In this document: piece after piece, positions 4,551-10,410 of the stretch | Layout: each line of letters opens with the position of its first letter | How positions within the stretch are numbered: position 1 is the first letter of the stretch | NCBI GenBank assembly: GCA_012514545.1 | Contig: JAAZAC010000206.1 | Span: 1 to 10,410 of the forward strand | Length of the DNA stretch: 10,410 nt | DNA from: Actinomycetales bacterium | GTDB taxonomy: Bacteria > Actinomycetota > Actinomycetes > Actinomycetales > Cellulomonadaceae | Reading direction: 5' to 3' | Notes under the pieces: model-generated | The model's input: only the letters and a program-made list of their open reading frames with translations | Told to the model about the DNA's origin: nothing | Database searches by the model: none | Translations under genes and position numbers: made by a program

Positions 4551-7500
4551 GTGGGCGGCGCGTGGTGGGATTCCCTCGTGCCCGCCCTCCGTCCGCCCGC
4601 GCCGAGCGCGCCCTGGCCGGCCCCCGACGCCGACCAGGCCCGCGTCCTCGCGTTCCGCGGGCCGGCGCTGCTCGTGCGGGGCGCGCCGGGCAGCGGCAAG
4701 ACGACGACGGCGCTCCACCTCGTCGCGGACCGCGTCGCCTCGGGCGGCCTGACCACCGACGACGTCCTCGTCCTGGCGCCGACCCGGCGGGCGGCCGCGC
4801 GCCTGCGCGACGAGCTGTCGGGCCACCTGCGGGCGACGAGCGGCGCGCCGGTGGTGCGCACGCCGTCGTCGGCGGCCTTCGCGATCCTGCGGGCGCGGGC
4901 GACGCTCCTCGGCGAGCCGCCGCCCGTCCTCATCAGCGGCCCGGAGCAGGACCTCGTGCTCGCGGACCTGCTCGCGGGGCACACGGAGGGCGAGGGTGCG
5001 GCGGTGGAGTGGCCGCCGAGCGTGCCCGACGGCGCGACCGGCCTGCGCGCGTTCCGCGACGAGCTGCGCGACCTCCTCATGCGGGCCGCCGAGCGGGGCC
5101 TGGGCCCGGCCGACCTCGCCCGGCTCGGCCACACCCACCGCCGCCCGGAGTGGGTCGCCGCGGCCCGCGTCTACGCCGAGTACCTCGAGGTCACGCGGCT
5201 GCGGGCGGGCACGCCCGACGCCGGCGCGCGCTACGACCCGGCCGTCATCGTCGACGAGGCGGCCGAGGCGCTCGCGGCCTGGGACGACGAGGTGAGCGGC
5301 CCGCGCCCGCGGTGGCGGCTCGTCGTCGTCGACGACCACCACGAGTCCACGGCCGCCACGGCGCGGCTGCTGCACGTGCTCGCCGCCGACGGCGCGGACC
5401 TCGTCCTGCTCGCCGACCCGGACGCCGCGGTGCAGACCTTCCGCGGCGCGATGCCGGCGCTCGTCGAGCGCTCGACGATCGCGCCGGCGGGCAGCGAGCT
5501 CGGGGCGTACGGTGCCGAGGAGCTGGTGCTCGGGCGGGTGTGGCGGCACGGGCCGGGGCTGCGCGGCGTCGTGCAGGCGGTCACCGCCCAGATCCGGGGC
5601 CCGGGGCGGGCGCACCGCGCCGCGCCGTCGGCGGCCGCGGACGTCGACAGCCGCGCGGAGGTCGCGCTGCTGCGCTCGCCCGCGCAGGAGGCCGCGCACG
5701 TCGCCTACGTGCTGCGCTCGGCCTTCCTGCACGACGGCGTCCCCTGGCGCCGCATGGCCGTGGTCGTCCGGTCGGGGGCGCAGGTCGCGGCGCTGCGCCG
5801 CGCGCTCGTCGACGCGGGCGTGCCGGTGGCGGTCACGGGCAGCGACGTGCCCCTGCGCGCCGAGCCGGCCGTGCGGCCGCTGCTGCTCGCGCTCGACGCC
5901 GTGACCCGCGCGGAGCCCCTCGCGGCGGGCGACGTCGCCGAGCTGCTGGCGTCGCCGCTCGGCGGGCTCGACGCCGTCGGGCTGCGGCGGCTGCGCCGGG
6001 CGCTGCGCGCCGCGGAGCGCGCGGTCGAGGGCGAGCGCACGGCGGACGAGCTGCTCGTCGCCGTCCTCGAGGACCCGGCCCTGGCCGCGCGCCTGCCCGG
6101 CCCGGTCCGGCGCCCGGTGCAGCGGCTCGCGCGCGTGCTCGAGGCGGGGCGGGCCGCGGCGGCGGACGGGGGCGCGCCGGAGGTGCTGTGGGCGCTGTGG
6201 TCGGCGGCGGACGTCGCGGCCGCGTGGCAGAAGGTCGCGCTCGCGGGCGGGTCGGCGGGCGCGCGCGCCGACCGCGACCTCGACGCGGTGCTCGCGCTCT
6301 TCGCGGCGGCGGAGCAGTTCGTCGACAGGTTCCCGCAGGCGCCGCCGGCCGCGTTCGTCGCGCACGTGCGCGCGCAGGACCTGCCGGCGGACTCGCTCGC
6401 GCCCCAGGCCGACCAGGCGGGCGCCGTCGAGCTGCTCACGGCCGCGGGCGCGGCGGGCGGGGAGTGGGACCTCGTCGTCGTCGCGGGCGTCCAGGAGGGC
6501 GTGTGGCCGGACCTGCGGCTGCGGGACCGGCTCCTGGGGGCCCAGCACCTCGTCGAGGTGCTCGCGGGCCGCGCCGGCGTGGACGACGACGGCCCCGAGC
6601 GCTACCGGCAGGCGCGCGCCGCCGTGCTCGACGACGAGCTGCGGTCCTTCGCCGTGGCCGTCTCGCGCGCGCGGCGCCGGCTCGTCGTCACGGCGGTGCG
6701 CGACGCCGACCAGCGGCCGTCGGGCCTCGTGGACCTCGTCGCGCCGGGCCCGGAGGACGGCGAGGCCGACCCGCGCCAGGTGGCGGTGCAGCCCGCGCTC
6801 GACCTGCGCGCCGTCGTCGCGCAGGCGCGCGCCTGGCTCGAGGCCGACGCCGCGGCGCTCACCGCGGCCGGCGCCGCGCCCGACGACGCCGCGGCCCGGC
6901 TCGCCGGCCACCCGGCCGCGCGGCTCCTCGCCCGTCTGGCCACCGAGGGCGTGCCGGGCGCCTCCCCGGACGGGTGGTACGGCGTCGCGCCGCTGTCCAC
7001 CGCGGACCCGCTGTGGCCCGCGGACGCGACCGTGCCCCTGTCGCCGTCCAAGCTCGAGACCGCCGCCACGTGCGCGCTGCGCTGGGCGCTCGAGGCCGCG
7101 GGCGGGACGGCCGCCGACACGACCGAGCAGAGCCTCGGCACGCTCGTGCACGCCGTCGCGGCGGCCCTGCCCGACGGCGACGAGGAGGCTCTCGCCGCGG
7201 CGGTCGACGCGCGCTGGTCCGAGCTCGAGCTGCCGGAGGGCTGGGTCGGTGCGGCCCAGCGGCGGCGCGCGGCCTCGATCGTGCGGCACCTCGCGGCGTA
7301 CCTGCGCGACGCGGGCGAGCCGGTCGCCGTCGAGCGGCCCTTCACGGTCGAGGTGGGTCGCGTGGTGCTGCGCGGCGTCGTCGACCGGCTCGAGCGGGTG
7401 GTCGACGAGGACGGCGTGCCGCGCCTGCGCGTGGTGGACCTCAAGACCGGCAAGCAGCCCGTGGCCAAGGGCGAGGCCCAGCGCCACCCGCAGCTCGGCG

Positions 7501-7802
7501 CCTACCAGCTCGCGGTCGAGGCGGGGCAGTTCGACGACCTCCTGCCCGACGCGCCCGACGGCGCCCGGTCCGCCGGCGCGGCGCTCGTCTACGTGGGGAC
7601 GAGCCAGAAGACGTTCACCACGCGCGACCAGCCCCCGCTCGCCGAGGACGCCGACCCGGCCTGGGCGGCGGACCTCGTGGCGGACGTGGCCGACGCCGTG
7701 TGCCGCTCCGCGGTGACCGCGTCGGCGGGCGACCTGTGCCGCACGTGCGCGGTGCAGCGGTCGTGCCCGCTGCAGGAGGCCGGCCGGGTGGTGGGCGCAT
7801 GA
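4551..7802 (+). CDS. adnA: AdnA-like DNA motor-nuclease (UvrD-like motor plus RecB-type nuclease)
   Basis: This 1083-residue protein is the predicted lagging subunit of the AdnAB complex, which binds DNA double-strand ends, unwinds 3' to 5' and cuts strands for recombination. Motor motifs: Walker A GAPGSGKT (44-51, K50), LAPTRRAAARL, motif II VVVDDHHES (D261, D262), motif III ADPDAAVQTFRGA (288-300), motif V LLTAAGAAGGEWD (628-640) and motif VI VAVSRARRR (702-710). Motifs II, III and V lack the usual DExQ, the motif III Gln, and the motif V His and Lys. The C-terminal nuclease has H867, D945 (GVVDRLE), D963-L-K965 (VVDLKTG) and HPQLGAYQLAV. C841 with C1063, C1066 and C1072 has the C...C-x2-C-x5-C layout of the AddB iron-sulfur nuclease. 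The stop overlaps the next start (ATGA), so the two are translationally coupled. Alternative starts are the GTGs at 4458 and 4578. Confidence 0.92.
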   Translation: MGGAWWDSLVPALRPPAPSAPWPAPDADQARVLAFRGPALLVRGAPGSGKTTTALHLVADRVASGGLTTDDVLVLAPTRRAAARLRDELSGHLRATSGAPVVRTPSSAAFAILRARATLLGEPPPVLISGPEQDLVLADLLAGHTEGEGAAVEWPPSVPDGATGLRAFRDELRDLLMRAAERGLGPADLARLGHTHRRPEWVAAARVYAEYLEVTRLRAGTPDAGARYDPAVIVDEAAEALAAWDDEVSGPRPRWRLVVVDDHHESTAATARLLHVLAADGADLVLLADPDAAVQTFRGAMPALVERSTIAPAGSELGAYGAEELVLGRVWRHGPGLRGVVQAVTAQIRGPGRAHRAAPSAAADVDSRAEVALLRSPAQEAAHVAYVLRSAFLHDGVPWRRMAVVVRSGAQVAALRRALVDAGVPVAVTGSDVPLRAEPAVRPLLLALDAVTRAEPLAAGDVAELLASPLGGLDAVGLRRLRRALRAAERAVEGERTADELLVAVLEDPALAARLPGPVRRPVQRLARVLEAGRAAAADGGAPEVLWALWSAADVAAAWQKVALAGGSAGARADRDLDAVLALFAAAEQFVDRFPQAPPAAFVAHVRAQDLPADSLAPQADQAGAVELLTAAGAAGGEWDLVVVAGVQEGVWPDLRLRDRLLGAQHLVEVLAGRAGVDDDGPERYRQARAAVLDDELRSFAVAVSRARRRLVVTAVRDADQRPSGLVDLVAPGPEDGEADPRQVAVQPALDLRAVVAQARAWLEADAAALTAAGAAPDDAAARLAGHPAARLLARLATEGVPGASPDGWYGVAPLSTADPLWPADATVPLSPSKLETAATCALRWALEAAGGTAADTTEQSLGTLVHAVAAALPDGDEEALAAAVDARWSELELPEGWVGAAQRRRAASIVRHLAAYLRDAGEPVAVERPFTVEVGRVVLRGVVDRLERVVDEDGVPRLRVVDLKTGKQPVAKGEAQRHPQLGAYQLAVEAGQFDDLLPDAPDGARSAGAALVYVGTSQKTFTTRDQPPLAEDADPAWAADLVADVADAVCRSAVTASAGDLCRTCAVQRSCPLQEAGRVVGA

Positions 7803-10410
7803 GCGGGCACGCGGGCGGGCGCGGGGGCGCGGGCCTCGGCGCGGTGGAGATCGCGCGCCTGCTCGGCCTGCCCGAGCCGACGCCGGAGCAGGTGGCCGTC
7901 ATCGAGGCGCCGCTCGAGCCGGTGCTCGTCGTCGCGGGTGCGGGCTCGGGCAAGACGGAGACGATGACGGCGCGCGTCGTGCACCTCGTCGCGAACGGGC
8001 TGGTGGAGCGCGACCGCGTGCTCGGCCTGACCTTCACCCGCAAGGCGGCCGGCGAGCTCGCGGAGCGCGTCCGGCGGCGGCTGCGCGCCCTCGACCTCGT
8101 GCTCGGTCGGGGCGTCCGGCGGGCCGAGGAGGGCGACACCGGCCGCGAGGGCGGGGCGGGCGGCGCGCTCGTCGCGCCCACCGTGTCGACGTACAACGCC
8201 TACGCGGCCGCGCTCGTCACGGAGCACGCGCTGCGCCTCGGCGTGGAGCCGACGGCCCGGGTGCTCGGCGACGCCGGCCGCTGGCAGGTCGCCCACGACG
8301 TCGTGCACACCTGGGCCGAGGACCTCGAGACCGACCTCGCGCCGAGCACGGTGACGGCGGCGGTCCTCGGCCTGGCGGGCGCGCTCGCCGAGCACCTCGT
8401 CCCGCCGGAGAAGGTCCGCGCGTTCGCCGACGAGTGGTGCGAGCGCGTCGCCGCGCTGCCCCCGGGCGGGCGCGGCGGGGTGCCCGGGCCGGTGCGCGAG
8501 CTGCTGGCGTCGGTGCGCCTGCGGGGCCGGCTCATGGACCTCGTCGAGGAGTTCACGGCGCGCAAGCGCGCGGCGGACCTCGTCGACTTCGGCGACCAGG
8601 TGGCGCTCGCGGCCCGCCTCGCGGCCGAGGCGCCGGAGGTGGGCGCGACGGAGCGGGCGCGGTTCGCCGTCGTGCTCCTCGACGAGTACCAGGACACCTC
8701 CGTCGCCCAGCTGGCGCTGCTGCGCAGCCTCTTCGGCGGCGGCCCCGACGGCAAGGGCGCGGGGACCGGCCACCCGGTGACCGCCGTCGGCGACCCGCAC
8801 CAGTCCATCTACGGCTGGCGCGGCGCGAGCGCGGGCGGGCTCGAGCGGTTCCCGGGCCAGTTCCCGCGGGCCGACGGCGCCCCGGCGCGCGTGCTCGCGC
8901 TGTCGACGTCGTGGCGCAACGACGCCGCGGTGCTCGACGCCGCGAACCTCGTCGGCGGGCCGCTGCGGGAGGCGACGGCGGAGCGGTCCGGCCTCGACCT
9001 GCCCCTGCTGCGGCCCCGGCCGGGGGCGGGCGAGGGCGAGGTCGCCGTCGTCGTCGCGGAGACGACGCAGGAGGAGGCGCGCGCGGTGGCCGCGTTCGTC
9101 GCCGAGCGGCGGGCGGCGCTCGCGGCGCGTCGGGCGGCCGCCGGGTCGCGGGCCGAGCCCGTCCGGGCCGCGGTGCTGTGCCGCAAGCGGTCGCAGTTCC
9201 CGGTGCTGCACGCCGCGCTGCTCGAGGCCGGGCTGCCGGTCGAGGTCGTCGGGCTGGGCGGGCTGCTGCTCGAGCCCGAGGTCGTGGACCTCCGCGCGGC
9301 GCTCGAGGCCGCGCACGACCCCTCGCGCGGCGACGCCCTCATGCGCCTGCTCACCGGCCCGCGGGCGCGGCTCGGCCTGGCGGACGTGCACGCGCTCGGG
9401 GACTGGGCGGCCGAGCTCGCCGAGCAGGACCGCGCGCACGGCGTCGAACCGCGCACGATCGTCGACGCGCTCGACGAGCTGCCCCCGCCCGGCTGGGTGG
9501 GCCGGCGTGGGCGGGCCCTGTCCGACGCCGGCCGCGACCGGCTCGCCGACCTCGCCGGCGTGCTGCGCGCGATCCGGCGCGCCGCCGGGCTGTCGCTGCC
9601 CGACCTCGTCGGGGAGGCGGAGCGCCTGCTCGGCCTCGACATCGAGGTCGCCGCCCGCCCGGGCCGCCCGCCCGCCGCGGCGCGCGCGCACCTCGACGCG
9701 TTCCGGGCCGTGGCCGCCGAGTACGAGGCCGCCACCGACGACGTCGCGGGCGGCAGCCTCGGCGGGTTCCTCGCCTGGCTCGCCGCGGCCGAGGCGGAGG
9801 AGCGCGGCCTCGAGGCGCCCGTCGTCGACCTCGACCCCGACGCCGTGCAGCTCCTCACCGTGCACGCCGCCAAGGGGCTGGAGTGGGACGTCGTCGCCGT
9901 GCCCGGCCTCGTCGAGGGGACGTTCCCGGCGCGCGTGCAGACCTCAGGCTGGGTCGGTGACCGGGGCGAGCTGCCGACGGCGCTGCGCGGCGACCGCGAC
10001 CACCTGCCCGACGTCGTGCTCGACGGGGCCGCCGACCTGCGCGACGTCGCGCAGCGCATCACGGACTATCGGGCGGCGTACGCCGCGCACCACCAGGCCG
10101 AGGAGCGCCGGCTCGCGTACGTCGCGCTGACCCGGGCCCGCGCCCACCTGCTCGTCAGCGCCGCCTGGTGGGGCGACGGCGTGCGCCCCGCGACCCTCTC
10201 GCCGTTCCTGGCCGAGCTGCTCGAGGCCGCCGACGCCGAGCGCCTCCCGCTCGTCCGGCTCGCCGAGGCGCCCGACCCCGCCGCCGACGGCGCGCCCGTC
10301 CGGCCGGCGTCGGAGGCGGAGGCCGCCACCTGGCCGCCCGAGCGACCGCTCGGGGCCCGGCAGGACGCCGTGCTCGCCGCCGCCGCCGCGGTGCGCGCGG
10401 CCGCTCGGGC
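7799..10410 (+). CDS. adnB: AdnB-like DNA motor-nuclease subunit (C-terminus beyond right edge)
   Basis: The frame is open to the window end, with 870 residues visible. It is the predicted leading motor of AdnAB. All UvrD/Rep motifs are intact: TPEQ (28-31), Walker A AGAGSGKT (46-53, K52), motif Ia LTFTRKAAGELAERV, motif II LLDEYQD (D295, E296, Q298), motif III GDPHQSIYGWRGA (331-343), motif IV-type STSWRND, motif V LLTVHAAKGLEWD (685-697) and motif VI EERRLAYVALTRAR (768-781). The family's C-terminal RecB-type nuclease should follow just past the edge, so nuclease activity cannot be judged here. ATG overlaps the adnA stop by four bases. An AGGAGG lies 19 bases upstream, too far for ordinary spacing, so coupling to adnA translation is likely. 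A UvrD or PcrA assignment is less likely given the adnA partner and gene order. Confidence 0.92.
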   Translation, partial: MSGHAGGRGGAGLGAVEIARLLGLPEPTPEQVAVIEAPLEPVLVVAGAGSGKTETMTARVVHLVANGLVERDRVLGLTFTRKAAGELAERVRRRLRALDLVLGRGVRRAEEGDTGREGGAGGALVAPTVSTYNAYAAALVTEHALRLGVEPTARVLGDAGRWQVAHDVVHTWAEDLETDLAPSTVTAAVLGLAGALAEHLVPPEKVRAFADEWCERVAALPPGGRGGVPGPVRELLASVRLRGRLMDLVEEFTARKRAADLVDFGDQVALAARLAAEAPEVGATERARFAVVLLDEYQDTSVAQLALLRSLFGGGPDGKGAGTGHPVTAVGDPHQSIYGWRGASAGGLERFPGQFPRADGAPARVLALSTSWRNDAAVLDAANLVGGPLREATAERSGLDLPLLRPRPGAGEGEVAVVVAETTQEEARAVAAFVAERRAALAARRAAAGSRAEPVRAAVLCRKRSQFPVLHAALLEAGLPVEVVGLGGLLLEPEVVDLRAALEAAHDPSRGDALMRLLTGPRARLGLADVHALGDWAAELAEQDRAHGVEPRTIVDALDELPPPGWVGRRGRALSDAGRDRLADLAGVLRAIRRAAGLSLPDLVGEAERLLGLDIEVAARPGRPPAAARAHLDAFRAVAAEYEAATDDVAGGSLGGFLAWLAAAEAEERGLEAPVVDLDPDAVQLLTVHAAKGLEWDVVAVPGLVEGTFPARVQTSGWVGDRGELPTALRGDRDHLPDVVLDGAADLRDVAQRITDYRAAYAAHHQAEERRLAYVALTRARAHLLVSAAWWGDGVRPATLSPFLAELLEAADAERLPLVRLAEAPDPAADGAPVRPASEAEAATWPPERPLGARQDAVLAAAAAVRAAAR

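Noticed and set aside
4206..7487. A 1093-codon open frame antisense to adnA, and similar long antisense frames at 7589-9865 and 3311-5134
   Set aside because: They lie opposite genes with clear motifs. Their translations are dominated by Arg, Ala, Gly, Pro and His without any recognisable domain. Long shadow frames are normal when third positions are nearly all G or C.
8434..9960. A 508-codon plus-strand frame inside adnB
   Set aside because: It overlaps the adnB frame that carries all UvrD motifs, and its translation is Arg/Gly/Ala-rich noise.
4551..10410. The helicase-nuclease pair as an anti-phage defence module
   Set aside because: Motifs, ATGA overlap and neighbourhood match the core actinobacterial AdnAB repair system. 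No other defence genes, integrase or composition change is present.

Overview
The window is very GC-rich (roughly three quarters G+C, third codon positions almost always G or C). It reads as chromosome of a high-GC actinobacterium. GTG starts, a leaderless-type start, TANNNT -10 boxes and AdnAB-type motor-nucleases fit this. I guess a Cellulomonas-like member of the Micrococcales, but the genus is inference. No mobile element, CRISPR array, tRNA or rRNA was seen.

Layout from left to right. (1) Minus strand, cut by the left edge: a DEAD-box RNA helicase with a 5x pentapeptide repeat in its N-terminal tail and a Gly-rich C-terminal tail. (2) Divergent from it, plus strand: a ferritin-like/MiaE-like protein with poorly preserved iron ligands. 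(3) Convergent with that, minus strand: a 73-residue DUF3107 protein, and upstream of it a TetR-family regulator on the same strand. (4) Divergent from TetR, plus strand: a membrane-anchored DUF3152 protein with a metzincin-type zinc motif. (5) After a 196-bp repeat-rich intergenic stretch, plus strand: two large UvrD-like motor proteins overlapping by ATGA. The first carries a C-terminal RecB/AddB-type nuclease with four cysteines placed as in an iron-sulfur AddB nuclease. The second is cut by the right edge. They match the AdnA and AdnB subunits of the actinobacterial double-strand-break resection machine.

From memory, the gene order mirrors the Mycobacterium tuberculosis block Rv3211 (rhlE) - Rv3210c - Rv3208A (TB9.4) - Rv3208 (TetR) - Rv3207c - Rv3202c/Rv3201c (adnA/adnB), with several intervening mycobacterial genes missing here. 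This is therefore a conserved core locus, not an accessory island. I see no convincing undescribed multi-gene system.

The new-looking material is mostly small-scale: a hairpin-rich leader before the RNA helicase, two unrelated 15-bp in-frame tandem repeats, a convergent inverted repeat holding both stop codons, a perfect 20-bp palindrome before DUF3107, and a three-copy 15-bp repeat before adnA that could fold in two mutually exclusive ways.
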